Notes: generated from the sequence alone by a model not told the origin. Counted from the first letter of the stretch, positions 45,990 through 57,835 are shown. The stretch: 64,000 bases of DNA from Lepeophtheirus salmonis (GCF_016086655.4 NC_092584.1:9537907-9601906); one strand, 5' to 3'. Translations and numbers: made by a program.

Positions 45990-47560
45990 CTAATTGTAAA
46001 TCACCCACTCAGAGTTCAGAGCACTATCAAGGGGAAATAATGTAAGCAATCGACATTTGGCAAAAATGTAAAATGTAAATTTTTATGTAAATGAGATAAC
46101 GGCATGATTATAGTGCAACAGATGAAGAGAATGAAGATATTGGATTTGTTTTTTATTTTATAATTTTTCTTTTTGGAGGAGAGGTTAAGAGATATAACAT
46201 CATAAAAATATTTAATGATTCGTATTTGACTTTTATTTGTGAGCATAGATTTGAGATTTAACTTGGACTTTCAGTACTTATCAGGACTTTCCCCCATTTT
46301 TATATATAGAGACATACAAGAAGACATTCCAAAGTTGGGGATTCATTTTTGAGTACCACCTCTGTGCATTCGAAATCCAAGTTACTCACCAATCAAATAC
46401 CTTTCAAAAAATTCCTAAAAATCATCCATTTAAAGCGATTTTCCAGAAAAACATTTCTGTTCTTAGAAATAGTAAAGGACTCTAATTTCAAAAAAATTAT
46501 AAATTTCTAACCACGCATGAACATTGTTGGCGCTAGAGGATTAAAAATAGTGCCTTGGCACTTGAAAATGAATTTTTTGTCTTCATATGAGAGGAAGTAT
46601 ACAATGTGTGCAAAAGATTGGCAAAAGCTGGAATCCTTGCATGGAATAGTGGAAGGAAATAAATTCACTTCATAATTACAGATTTCCACAGGCTGTCTCT
46701 TTTTGAATAGTCCTTGCATAGACTCTTGGAAGATCTCTAATAGTGTTCGGCATTCATTCGTTGAATACTTGAAGAGGTCTCGTCATTTAACATACACCTG
46801 ACAAAGCAGAACGTTAGGGAACTTAAAGCCACAACTTTATCTACTGTTTCATCCCAAGAAAATTGAAGAGTGGTTTATGCTCTATTAGGACAAAATCTCT
46901 GATCCCTTATCATTAGATAATAGACAAATAATTTTCAGGGAATATTTGACTGTAAGATATGCCACTTTGTTTTTAAAAATCCCAAACTTGCAACGTAGTT
47001 CTTTGGAATATGCCCTGGATGTGATTGCATATCGTATATTTGACTCCCTTGGATACTAGTCTACGTTGAAGAGGATTGTCCTGTAGCATGTATAATTTTT
47101 GAAGTGTTGAACGTCGTATATTAAAGAAGTTATAGCCAGTCTTTCATTATTTTATCCCCGCATACAATATTAAGGCAATGTTTTTAAGCCGATCCCTAAA
47201 TACTCTGGACAATTCCATGTTCTACATACTTACATTTAGAGAAGTCCAAGAATGCCACATGTCTATAGCCAGGGATTCCCTTTTGTTTATTATCTATATA
47301 AACATATGTACTCTATGATGATTCATTGAGCTTGACGCAGTTTAACCTTTGACTTCTTTCACAGTGAGTGGTTAAAGATTTGTGATATAAATCACACAGA
47401 GTCACTTTATTCCCCTTTCTCTCCTTGTGTGAGTGTGTGTGCGTGATTGTATTTCACTTATTCCTACAAGGAGTAACCCTATAAATAATACATTTACATA
47501 TGTAGCCCATGCTTGAAAGCGTCTTGAGCATTTCAAAGGTCATATGGTATATACTAGTGT
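45990..47560. other. Gene-free stretch
   Basis: No family recognised. A + strand segment near 46985-47055 (LQRSSLEYALDVIAYRIFDS) is stop-free and could be decayed coding sequence of unknown kind. Confidence 0.35.
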
Positions 47561-47565
47561 TGAGA

Positions 47566-47650
47566 CCCCGTCGTCTGAAAATCCTAGAACGGTCTAAGAT
47601 CGACTTGATTTTCAGTGGAGCGAACTAATTCAGAAGTGTTGATCCATCAT
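47566..47650 (+). repeat. Dispersed repeat starting ACTAGTGTTG, copy 2
   Basis: Matches 3580-3660: actagtgttg, atcctaga, gtctaagatc, gcgaactaattc in the same order. Confidence 0.6.
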
Positions 47651-47714
47651 TATGTGAGGAAAATATGGATGGTATGTACTTTAAGGTATAATACGCCACA
47701 CTCGTATACACATA

Positions 47715-48100
47715 CAGGGGCACCCGAACAATTATATTTTGGGGCTTAATTTTTTGATTTTGGAAAATTATTTTTTTTGGAAAAAAATTACAAAAATTAA
47801 ATTTTATATATTAAATTTTTTGGAAAATTTTTCAAAAATTAAATTTTAGATATATAATTTTTTGATTATTTTTTTTTCAAATATTCAATTGTTCAAAAAA
47901 AACTCTTCAAAATTACACATTTAATCACAAAAAAATACATTTTTTCCCATAAAAAATTTAAAATTCCACGGCTACTGACAAAAAAATTAATTTTTGATTT
48001 CTTTTCCCAAAAAAATTCCAAAACCAAGTCCCCCATATGATTTTTGGGTAGCCATAATAAAAAAAAAAATTATATATATAATATCCTACGGACACCCTTG
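47715..48100 (-). mobile_element. MITE-like element with both ends
   Basis: Left CAGGGGCACCCGAACAATTA followed by tattttggggcttaa; right 'cctacggacacccttg' to 48100, in reverse CAAGGGTGTCCGTAGG. Flanking octamers tacacata and tacataaa agree at 6 of 8 positions. The interior is reverse-oriented minisatellite plus a TA run. Confidence 0.65.
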
Positions 48101-48244
48101 TACATAAACATATGAATCGGATTATGATTACATTATTACTGATGCTGAAACAATGAATAACCGAATGCTCTTACCATTAGAATATCATTATTAGTTATTA
48201 TAGGAATAATTGTAGTAATAACATTGGACACGTCGTTAACTTTT

Positions 48245-48300
48245 GTGCATCTCGCAACCTTTCTTCTGAAAAGAAAACAGAAAAAAGGTCCTAAATCTGC
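48245..48300 (-). repeat. 'AACTACCAACTGATTTTGGG' repeat, short reverse copy
   Basis: Contains 'cgcaacctttcttctgaaaa' and 'aaaaaaggtcctaaatctgc', the reverse of the same block as at 45865-45985. Confidence 0.4.
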
Positions 48301-49135
48301 TGTTAATTATCGAATTATTCTAACTTTGGAGTTATTATTCGATAATTGTTGGGAATAGTTTCGAGCTTCATAGGAACTAACTCGTGTACAACTCATCAAT
48401 CTTAGGAGCACAGATTAAAATGAAAGAAGAAGAATCATCAACAGTGGACAACCAAATACATGTGTATTTTAAAAGCATAGAAGGCATTACGACTAAAAAT
48501 CTTTTTGAAACTAGTTATTCCGCGATTCTTTGTTACTTTATACATAAAACATTGATTTACACACTTTTTCTTTATTCAATTTCATTGAGTTTTGATAGAT
48601 TTAGAGTGAAAGTATAATACATTGAACGTATTCTTAAAGATCACATCATCTTCCATCAAGTTAATAAACTTCGTATGTTATTCGTCATTATTATTCTGTT
48701 TTCCAATTCTTGTACAGGATATGTTGGGTATTTTTCGACTTGAGCCTCGCTGGTTGATGTGAGGAATCTTTGAATATATATATATAGAGGTGAATTTTAG
48801 TCTTTTATCTATTCAATGCCTAAATTCTATAATGTGGCAATAGTCCTCATTTCATGTCCAATATAAATTGTTTAGTATTAATGAGTACGTGTTGTTATAT
48901 TTGTTTTGACGACGTTTTCATATTTGATACGCCATCTACTCTTCAAATAAACTAAAAAACAAATACCCATGACAAGTTTGACGATGGCTGTTGATAAAAA
49001 GCTTTAATTTTTTACCAAGAAAAATTGCAATTACTCCATTTATATCCAACAAGTTAAGGTAAGTTTGCCATCAATGCATTTGTCATCTAAAATTAAATGA
49101 TAGTTATGATATATAAATACAAAATTATGCTTATA
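48301..49135. other. Gene-free stretch
   Basis: TA run at 48776-48788; nothing else recognised. Confidence 0.35.
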
Positions 49136-49139
49136 AAAT

Positions 49140-49345
49140 ATGGCGAACTTCTTTCCTGCCTCCATATGGACCTCCTACATCCCTGACCGCAAACCTTTTG
49201 ACTTTGTGGGCTTAGGCATCTTGAAGAAGAATGTCTACTACACCTCTCATCCAAATTTGGATTTGCTCCAAGCTACCATCATGACAGTGGTGTGCAGTAT
49301 GTATGCAGTATTCATCATCAGAGAGCTGCCGGACTCCCTATAACA
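49140..49345 (+). pseudogene. maT-like transposase, C-terminal fragment
   Basis: One frame reads MANFFPASIWTSYIPDRKPF, DFVGLGILKKNVYYTS, HPNLDLLQATIMTVVCSMYA and VFIIRELPDSL. This fits the family end 'DFWPASxWPxSxPDLNPLDFAVWxxLEKNVYxTSHPNLDxLKAAIMT'. The third catalytic Asp (DRKPFDF) is present. Close in sequence to 58860-59130. No N-terminal part adjoins. Confidence 0.75.
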
Positions 49346-49599
49346 TCAGCAAGTCCAGTAAGGATTGCAATGGTCTAGTAAGGTGTTTAAAGCCAAGAAA
49401 AATACTCTATCAAATAAATGGCCGACTTTTGGACTCCTCAGTCAAAAATAATATTTTTAAATAATTATGGAAAACATGTCATTTAAAAACAGTTTATATA
49501 ATTACCAAACCTTTTACGACCCAAAAAGGTGTGGTTCTCTTGTCTATGCCTCAGGTCTGGCTTATAGTAAACCCAATCATGAACTAATACGTATGATTA

Positions 49600-49930
49600 G
49601 TTCATAGTGCATCATTTGTTGATGAGGATTAAATTCTGTTTGCTACTACGGATTGCGGAACAAAAAACTTGCAATAGTATTTAATGTCAATTTTAATACT
49701 GTGATTTCATTACACAACCAAACGACACCTGAAATAAAAAGCTGCAGGTTTTTTTTATCTCATTTATCCCAGCTGACTTTTTTCTTGCTTCCATATGTCG
49801 CTCCTCCAGCTCTGATCTCGACCCTCTGGACTTTGCAGTTTGAAGTGTATTGGAGAAGAAAGCCTGTCACAATTCAAAAAAATCGAGGCACGATTTAAAA
49901 ATGATTAAATTTCAATCTATGTACAGTCTA
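49600..49930 (+). mobile_element. Miniature maT-like derivative
   Basis: The left part (attctgtttgctactacgga, 'aaaacttgcaatagtattta', 'ttattgcacaac'-like) aligns with 58575-58690, the leader of a related element. It is followed within about 80 bases by a C-terminal fragment on + (ADFFLASICRSSSSDLDPLD, FAV, stop, SVLEKKAC; 49768-49880). Almost the whole coding region is deleted. Confidence 0.6.
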
Positions 49931-50395
49931 AGATCCCAGTCTGGACCAAAATAACGCTCTATAAAAATACTTTAAGACTGAATTGTGGGTAAAATTTGGT
50001 CGTGGACCGACACACACCCCTAGTAGGTAGCATAAATAAGAATTGATTCTCTCTCAGCTCTTTGGAAGAGGAAGAAAAAAGTATACATTGTCGCTTTGCT
50101 GCATGGCCTGTTATTATTATTTTAAATACCATGTACATATTTATGAAGAAAAAAATAGAATTTCTCACATTTATAACCCTAATTGCCAGACGAAAAATGT
50201 ATATATATAGTACACCAATTACTTATCCAATTACATAAACACTCAACTACCATTAAAACATAATTTAATTTTCATAATTTAGCATATGTTACATTTTATG
50301 CTGCGTTCTATTAATTTTTTTCCTTTTATTCATCATATAATATGTTTAAATGTAATATACAGCTCACGATTTTTATTTAACTATCGTAGGTAGTA
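49931..50395. other. Gene-free stretch
   Basis: Nothing recognised. Confidence 0.35.
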
Positions 50396-50399
50396 TACA

Positions 50400-50800
50400 A
50401 GGTGGGGCAGGTAAACGTGGACTCAAGAGGTTCTGTGCCTTCATAACCTCTGTCAGAAGATGTTGTGGGATCTTTGTGTATTAAAAGAGTCCTTATTCGC
50501 TCTTCCCGGGCCTCTTTATGGTCCTAGGAGACACTGAATAGTCGTAGGTAAGGGGATTCATGGATTTAGTGAGCTTCTCCTTGATCTTCTTCTCCAAGTT
50601 GGGCAAGAACTCCGATCCCTTCTTCTCTAACCCACTTATTGCCTTCCTGGAGAGGTCTTCTTCATCATTTTTCATCTTGGTCACCTAAAAAATAGGCTCT
50701 TGGAGCGTATCAAAATATCCATAATCCTCGCCGCCTCAACTTCAACAAAGCGTTGCCTTTGGGCTCTTTTCTCACTCAACCTGATAAGGTCACATAATAT
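50400..50800 (-). pseudogene. maT-like transposase, N-terminal fragment
   Basis: Minus strand: SEKRAQRQRFVEVEAARIMD, ILIRSKSLFF (about 50783-50695). A one-base frame change at a T run follows, then VTKMKNDEEDLSRKAISGLE, EFLPNLEKKIKEKLTKSMNP and DYSVSPRTIKRPGKSE to 50493. Traces continue (HLLTE near 50450). The order matches the N-terminal third of the transposase at 23331. The catalytic domain is absent. Confidence 0.75.
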
Positions 50801-50869
50801 TAATAATAGTTTCTTTATGCACAAAGGATGGCTGAACCAGAATTTCAAAGAATAATCACTAAACATTCC

Positions 50870-51240
50870 TATTTAAAGGTCAAATTAACATTAATTAACG
50901 GTCCATATTTTGCTACCCATTATTAGGGAAGACCGGGGGAGAATATATTTTTGTATATCGAAAAAGTAATAGCTACAAAATTCCCATTACCGGGTGTTGC
51001 ATGGAAATTAGAACACTTTAAAAAATAAATTTTAATAACATATTTTTTATTACAAATAGAAAGTGCTATAATTACTTTTTTTTTAAACATTCTCTTTAAT
51101 TTATTGATTCACCTATATTTTTGCCATTAAGTTGGACTTGGAGTCCTTTATTTTAGAATCCATAGGCTGTGATTAATTTAAAATAAATTAATTTAAGTTT
51201 ATTTGAAGACTTGTTTGATTATTATAATACTTAAGGTTGC
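50870..51240. other. Gene-free stretch
   Basis: AT-rich; nothing recognised. Confidence 0.35.
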
Positions 51241-51244
51241 CCGG

Positions 51245-51360
51245 AGTAATTAGGCCTCTGCTAATAGACAATTTTTTTATTATAATAATATAGAATATAC
51301 CTCCCCAAGAAATCCTCAGTGCAACACTCCGTTTTTTATAAGCATACTCACACCTGGTGA
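51245..51360 (+). repeat. Two-copy repeat, copy 2
   Basis: Partner of 30690-30807 (cggagtaattagg, cccaagaaatcct, then 'actccgttttttataagcat' against 'actcttcgttttgctttaga'). Confidence 0.55.
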
Positions 51361-52140
51361 CAGGAAGTTACTCCCTGTACAGTTTAGTACTGGGAAGGTC
51401 TGCCCTGTGGATGGTACTCCCTCAAATATATATTAAAGCATATTTCATATTATATTATAGCATATAGTTCCTTTACTTGAAGTCCTTTGTAATTAATTAT
51501 GAAAATATGGCATTTTATATGTAGCAATTCATATGAAATAAATGTTGTTCCTTATTACAATGAATTACAACGCCTTATAAAGGAGTAGATTCGAACTCAT
51601 TATAACAAGGTGCAACTTTCATGTTTGATATTTTATATTTTAAAATAGATTAAAATTGAAGTAAATGCTCTTATTTTACACTAATGAATGCAAAAATGCA
51701 TTAACAAATGACTTCAAGGCGGGAGAGACTCATTTTGAGCCCTAAAATTATAAGTGGAACATACATTTATCCAACAATATATGTATAAAGGCGTAACTTC
51801 CGCAGGGCAGAACTTCCCAGGGCTAAACCGCCTAAGGCGTAACAACCTTGAACCCTCCCATCTAACTACTCAATACAATAATATTTATATCAATTCATAT
51901 GTCGTGTTCCCTTCTCAAGAATGAAACAATAGATATGAATTATAATGGTTTTATATATATTTTTTTATATATCGGGATGACTAATGAAACATGTGGTCTC
52001 TAGAGCGCTCACCAACAAAAGCAAACAAAATCAATTTTAACGTAGCCACGTTTATATGTAGCTCAAATCTTAACATTTACACACGTGAACTATCATAAAC
52101 ATAAGAGATCAATAACAAAAAACAAACAACAAACTCCTGC
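51361..52140. other. Gene-free stretch
   Basis: An imperfect inverted pair (acttcctgtca/tgacaggaagt region at 51357 and gtaacttccgcagggcag at 51792) may border an unknown element: 'gtactgggaaggtctgccctgtgg' near 51390 is mirrored by 'cagggcagaacttcccag' near 51802. Otherwise nothing recognised. Confidence 0.35.
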
Positions 52141-52144
52141 AATA

Positions 52145-52350
52145 TTTCGTTTATACGACTCCATTACTATGCAATTATTTTATTAAGGATATCAATATGA
52201 CATACATCAGGGATCAGTATATAGAGTGCACCCTGATATACACGTTATATTGTGTGTGGAAATACGTGGAATTGTTCATTAATACGGCCACATTGTTATT
52301 TCGTAAATCAATATATATTTTCGATTTACATCACAAGGTATGTATGCATA
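52145..52350. repeat. Two-copy repeat with internal duplication, copy 2
   Basis: Partner of 32545-32770: tacatcagggatcag, gtgcaccctgatatacacg, 'ttaatacggccacattgtta', 'gatttacatcacaaggta' in the same order. Confidence 0.6.
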
Positions 52351-52659
52351 CGTAACACAAAATGTAACTTGCTCTCATATATTCCGACATTCATACAGAC
52401 AAACCGTGGCTTATAAATTAGGTCATTAAATATTATTCAGAGTGATGTCTTTGTTTTTTTTAAATTTACCAACTATGCATACATTGGTACTTGTACATAA
52501 CCATGGACGTCCACGGAATATATATATATATATTTTTTTTTTTTGGGGGGCTTGGTTTTGCCCCCTCCCCCAAAAAAGGGACATTAAATAGAGAAATAAC
52601 GCAAATGACAGAAAGTGATTCAATGACGAAAGTTGAAGCTTATTGTTTTAAGTTTTTCT

Positions 52660-53110
52660 GGAGTAGGCATCGGAAAAAAAATGTTTAATGTGCGATACCG
52701 ATTTTTTTAAATAATTATTCTAAGCTATAAAAAAAATAGCTCCACGAAATTAAGTAATCTTTGCTCATTACTAAAAAAATTAATATTAGAAATGATTGTC
52801 ACAAAATTTAATATTTGAAATTTTTTTTCCAAAAAATTTAATTTTTTCTCTGAATAACTAAGTATTTTTGGATATTTTTTTTGGAATAGTTTAATATTGG
52901 ATTGATTTTTCTACAAAGTTTTATATTGGATATTTAATTTTTGAATGTTTTTTCAAAAAAGAGCTGGAATTTTTTGAATTTTTCCTACAAAAATTAAATT
53001 TTTCAATTTTTTTATAAATAAATTATTATTTAATATTTTTTTCACATAATATGAAAAATATATATATAGATAATCATGTGATCTCCCAAATGGCCGGAAT
53101 TTTTACTAAA
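52660..53110. mobile_element. AT-rich MITE-like block
   Basis: About 350 bp of the internal minisatellite (tctgaataactaagtatttt units). It is bounded by ggcatcggaaaaaaaatg on the left and catcggcatcgggtcc on the right rather than by the CAGGGG ends. It may be a different inverted-repeat element that captured the minisatellite, as at 6759-7473. Confidence 0.35.
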
Positions 53111-53114
53111 ATTT

Positions 53115-53640
53115 CATCGGCATCGGGTCCTTTTGGGAGTTCTCCCATTACTAGTTTTAAGTCTGCCCAATTCCGACTGATTGAGCCTTGAAACTGTCCT
53201 CGCTCTTAAACGCAAAATATATGTATAATTAACCAATGTGTTTGTATTAAAGAAGATGCTGGAAGAAGGGGGGAGCTTTGAAAGGGTATATGATATGTTG
53301 CAACATGTTTTGATTGAGTTATATGCTATAAAATACACTTTTATTAGAAGGATTGTAATCCCATTTCATTCAACTAGTAATTAGATATGATTATTCCCTT
53401 ATCCATACTAATCCATATAAATAAAACGTCATTTATGACTAAGATTTGATATGTACAATCATATGAATGAGGCCAAGGAGCAAATCCATCTTCATTATAG
53501 GAAAATCAATTGGTACTAGTATATATATATGAGGGTTTATGTAACGTAGGAGGGATGTAGCAGGGTTCAACTCTCAAGCTGATCGTGTTTTATGTTTATT
53601 TTGAGTCTTTCTTTAAATCTGTATAGTAGATCCATGGATA
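53115..53640. other. Gene-free stretch
   Basis: Nothing recognised. Confidence 0.35.
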
Positions 53641-53645
53641 TGCCA

Positions 53646-54184
53646 CAGGGGCGTACGCAGAGGGGAGTATGGAGGGCCCCCACCCCCAAAATAAAAATAT
53701 AAAAGTAATTTTTCCTTCATACTAGAAAATTTATTTGATTAATTTTTCAATTTTGTTTTTCGAAGCAATTTAATTTTCTATATATTTATGAAATTATTCT
53801 CCAAAAAATTAATATTCAATTTTTTTTCTTTTTAAATTATATTTGAAATTTCATTTTTGAAATTTAAATATTTTTTTTAGTTTTTTCCTACAAAAATTTT
53901 TTGTCAAAAAAAAAAATTAATTTTCTGAAAATAACTATGAAATTTTTCTCCATAAATGTAATATTTGAAAATTTTTTCAAAAAAATTTATAATAGAAATA
54001 TAATTTTTAATTTTTTTTTTTTAGAAAACTAAAATTTAAATTTTCTTCAAAAAATTTAATTTTTTGTTCACAGCTCTGAATAGTTTTTTTTTTTTAAGAC
54101 ATGCGGATTTTAGAATTATTTTTTCAAAAAGTTTAATTTTTGAAATTTTTTACGAATAAAATTTCCCAAATATGGACACCCCTG
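53646..54184 (+). mobile_element. MITE-like element with both ends
   Basis: Left CAGGGGCGTACGCAGAGGGG followed by a G/C-rich block and 'ttcatactagaaaat'; right 'aaatatggacacccctg' to 54184, in reverse CAGGGGTGTCC. Interior about 450 bp of minisatellite. The flanking octamers (atatgcca, atatagag) agree only in the first four bases. Confidence 0.65.
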
Positions 54185-54690
54185 ATATAGAGCCTAGGAA
54201 ATAATCCTAGACAACGTTTTACATCGTCAAGAAGTTTCAGAATGGCATTAAGTCCGAGTTAACGGTCATTTATGAGAGGTTTAGAGTCTCAACAAGCCTT
54301 TGGTTCCAACTGTATAGCAAAAATATTAACAAAAACTATGGAAGGGATGCGAAGATCAACTATTGGGGAATGAGCTGGAGCAGGAAACGGCACCAGGGCT
54401 ATCATTGACTCTACCGGATGCTTCAAGACAATTCTTGCGTCTGACAAGGTTACTGGACACAAACTACCAAGGGATCCTTCTACTCCGACACTAAAATTCC
54501 TCTCAGGGTATTTATAGTGAGAAAATCCTAATAATCAGATATGCTTCTCACACCCAAGTCACTAAACACAGGAGGGTTGAGTATTTTAAGCCGAGTCATC
54601 AGCGGGTCAAACAAGATTCAACAGTGTAGTTTTTGAATAAATCGAGAGTATGCTGTCAACCACCCATCGAATTCGCCCACTTTCCCTCTA
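54185..54690. other. Gene-free, relatively GC-richer stretch of unknown origin
   Basis: About 54195-54640 is less AT-rich than its surroundings and has stop-poor runs (e.g. GNGTRAIIDSTGCFKTILAS at about 54384, + strand), suggesting a decayed coding or element sequence. I cannot assign it. Confidence 0.35.
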
Positions 54691-54694
54691 TATT

Positions 54695-54800
54695 TCTTTT
54701 TTTAGGAGCGACTGGGATTTGAACTCCCACAATCTGATTTAAAAAGACTTAAAACTTTTGCAGAGAACGTTGTCCACTAATCATTGCGTCTCTTCCCGTA
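54695..54800 (-). pseudogene. tRNA-like sequence with A-tail (tRNA pseudogene or SINE head)
   Basis: Minus strand: an A-box-like gattagtgg (about 54770), a B-box-like agttcaaatcc (about 54725) inside a 5-bp hairpin tggga/tccca, and a 3' segment agtcgctcc loosely pairing with the start. It is followed at once by a run of seven A. The anticodon arm cannot be folded into a normal tRNA. The B box plus A-tail suggests a retroposed tRNA-derived sequence. Confidence 0.4.
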
Positions 54801-54809
54801 ACAAACAAA

Positions 54810-55785
54810 AAAAAACTTCGTTTTTTTTTTTTGATACAAATTACAGTTATAAACAGCTCTTATTAACCGATTTTTCCAATAGCCATCTGGCCGCATTGGA
54901 CTTCCTCATTCCATACCTTTGACATGATAGATTACCTAGATTGTTCAGGCAGTTGTTTCGTATTCCATAAACCTATATAAAAATACACATATTTTTTTTA
55001 GCAATAGGGTAAAATACGCTCAAATAATAACATAGTAAATAGGTATAAAAACATACGGAAATTCGCAATCATCCATGGTTGGACAACAGCAAGAACCTAA
55101 CAAAAAAACAAGAGAATTTATGTACGACCATGATAGTATAATAATATCTTCGCATCCTTCAATTACTCGATCATTTTTATAAATTATAGAGTGGGGGGGA
55201 AAAACATTTTCGTGGTCACTTTCATGTATTTCACTAATATGCCTAAGACTACATAATTTTTATTATCGTTATTTATTTATTATTATGAAGCAACATGTGT
55301 CATAATAGTGTTAGATGGAGTTTGAGCAATTAAATACTGCACATTGAGTTCAGTCGAGTTCAAGTAAAGGGCGGCTTTGGTCTCATTTCTTCAATTTACT
55401 TTTTTTATAATGTGTATGATGCTTCGAAATATTTTTTGGGGTTACAGGGGTTCCTTGGATGTATTGGGTAAAGTGGCGGTGGTATTTAGGAATCCCACAC
55501 TACCGCTGGACGAATCCAAGGTCGAGGATATTCAACCACATTTTATGAGCCCCTAAGATAGTTATTTTTCCCCTCCTTATCAATCCTCTCGATCAATTTC
55601 TTAGAAGATTGTATTGAATTTAAAAAATTGCAAGGAAATTGTAATGCAATAATATTACTCACACTTGAAGGTACTCCCTATGGGGAATGGAACAAACAAG
55701 TATAGTTAGATATTTGTTATTAATAATGTTAAGTGAATATATAATATGGTCTTATTCATCATAAAGTTTGAACAAAATACAGGCA
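54810..55785. other. Gene-free stretch
   Basis: A local inverted pair at 55460-55545 (gtggcggtggtatt.ggaatccc / acactaccgctgg) is the only structure seen. Confidence 0.35.
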
Positions 55786-55789
55786 ATTT

Positions 55790-56115
55790 TCCTCCATGGC
55801 AATTTATTCTGGAGCAGTTTTCCTAGTACCCCTACAAGTCAATCAAAACAATGACTAAAGTACATAAATTGAATTTCCAACTATTTCCGCTTCCTTCTTA
55901 ATTTCCAGATTTGTCTCCCAGGTACTATTGACTTTTTGTAGACATTAAAAAATACTTGGAGATAAGATATCGCTGAAACTGAGGACCATTTTGAGGCAAA
56001 ATAATAAGAGTCTTATAAAATATGGCATTGAAAGGTTAGAGCGGTACTGAAATGATTGTGTTGCTCTTGATGGTAAGTATATTGATGAATAAATCCAATT
56101 TCTTGGTTAGACCAT
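55790..56115 (+). pseudogene. Mariner (D,D34D) transposase, C-terminal part
   Basis: The + strand reads ILEQFS, YPYKSIKTMTKVHKLNFQLF, then FPDLSPRYY and LFVDIKKYLEIRYR, and after a frame change IKYGIERLERY and NDCVALDGKYIDE. This is the order 'QDNAPSHKSIKTMxKLHELxFxLL.H.PYSPDLAPSDYxLFxDLKKxL...YxxGIEKLExRWxxCIxLxGDYVDE'. The second and third catalytic Asp are both mutated (FS, RYY). Stops throughout. No N-terminal portion identified before it. Confidence 0.7.
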
Positions 56116-56119
56116 GGAC

Positions 56120-56590
56120 TTTTCATGCCCATGAGTTATATTTCATATATAACCCATTTCTCCTTAGACTCTTCTTAAATAAAAAACAAAAACGTTTTAT
56201 ACTATTTTAAGTTTATTAATTTAACTAAAAAAAGGTAATTAAATAAAAAAATATGTCTGCATTTACATGGTGAATAATGAGAGAAGAAAGGGACACTCTC
56301 AAAAAAATATAGTAAATTTTTTCAACATGAGAGGCCTGGAACCAAATTTATGAGCTTTTCCCACACGAAAAACAAATACTTGTTTAACGAAATTGTTGAA
56401 GATATTGTAGTGGGAAAAGTATAATGACGTCCCTACTCAGTACACATACTTCTTGAAGGTTGTAACAACGCTAATGACTAATAATCCAAGACGGAAAAGG
56501 ATTTGCCATTTGCAAATATATATATGTATTGTACATACAATGAATTTCCATAAGGATCTTATTAAAAAATATCATTAATAGAGTAGATGT
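56120..56590. other. Gene-free stretch
   Basis: Nothing recognised. Confidence 0.35.
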
Positions 56591-56592
56591 TA

Positions 56593-57027
56593 CCGAGTGG
56601 TCCATTCAAATATGAAGACTTTGAATTTTAAGATTCAACAAGATGTACTTTATTCATTGTTACTATAAATATATGTTTGTAAAAACTCTCTCAATCATAA
56701 AAATAGCTGCTCTTAGCGGCAATGATGATTTCTAGCTTTGGCCTTGTCTAGAGAGCATTTCTTCCTCTCCAACGTTTCGGACTTACTAGCGGCGTAGGCG
56801 ATAGTTCTGAGGACCCCCAACTGCTTGGATTGTGTGAATGGAAATTTGCTGAATACGTTGAATTGAGTTTTTCTGGACTTGTAGGTAAGCTATTGAGCAC
56901 AAGTTGTTCCTGATTTACTCCTAAGGGTGTATGCTTTAATACATCGAAATATGAATTAATTTCAATATCACTCAACTTTAATCAATTATTGAATTAGTCA
57001 GTCTTCAGATTTCAATGAACCACCCGA
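56593..57027 (-). mobile_element. TA-flanked miniature maT-like element (435 bp)
   Basis: Inverted ends CCGAGTGGTCCATTCAAATA (56593) and, reversed, TCGGGTGGTTCATTGAAATC (57027), with TA on both sides (56591-56592, 57028-57029). On the minus strand the first ~50 residues of a maT-like transposase survive (FSKFPFTQSKQLGVLRTIAY, ASKSETLERKKCSL). They are fused directly to its last residues (EIIIAAKSSYF). A typical internally deleted passenger of an autonomous element, related to 14768-15424 and 61785-62554. Confidence 0.8.
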
Positions 57028-57029
57028 TA

Positions 57030-57835
57030 TATGTAATTGTGACATAGGCAGAGGTGTAATATTCCATTCAAACAGCTCTGTTCATTTGGTATTGTTCCAT
57101 ATAAATGGTTTTGAAATTCAAATGAGTATATATATTTATTTTTTTTTTTGCCAAATTTGAATGCCTACGTAGCAATGCCATTGATAGTCTCTATCTCATA
57201 AAGAATATCAAATGAAGATTATTGTTATTATTGTTAAATTTTAATATGAATACAAAGTAATTAGATATTATATGAAAGGTAATGATGGAATTGTATGTAT
57301 CTATACAATCACATATTATGGCCAGTAGGGTGAGGCGAATATCCCGACTATATCCAAAAAAACTTCGTTTTTGAATGAGCCTAACCATTTTTTTTTTTAA
57401 ATTAGTGATCATAAGCTGATAGAAATGGTTCTATAAGTGGAACTCGACCTACACGCTAACCGTGGCTATTAAAAAAACCAGTGGGGGTAGTAAAAATTAG
57501 CCTGCATCCAGCCCGTTGACCTACGTAATACCCTACCTTAAATATTCAAATCATGTGTATTATGCTGTGACAACGTCTCAACCGTCGAATAGACATTCAA
57601 AACAAATACAGGCTTGCTTTCATCCAGTGGCACTCTTAATTTAAATTTTAATTAATCATGCATTTATTCCTCGATTGTCTTCAAACTCGGTGAAAGATAG
57701 GTTTCGTGACTCAAGATTCCTTATTTAAAGTTTCGACTGAATTAAAAGCAAAACCAACGAGAACGAGTAAAATAGAGTAACAAAGGAGTGAAATTTTGAG
57801 GCATCTCTTACGCGGCATCTCCCCCATAGTTATAT
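57030..57835. other. Gene-free stretch; contains one arm of a two-copy repeat
   Basis: 57505-57570 (catccagcccgttgacctac) matches 16790-16850. Nothing else recognised. Confidence 0.4.
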
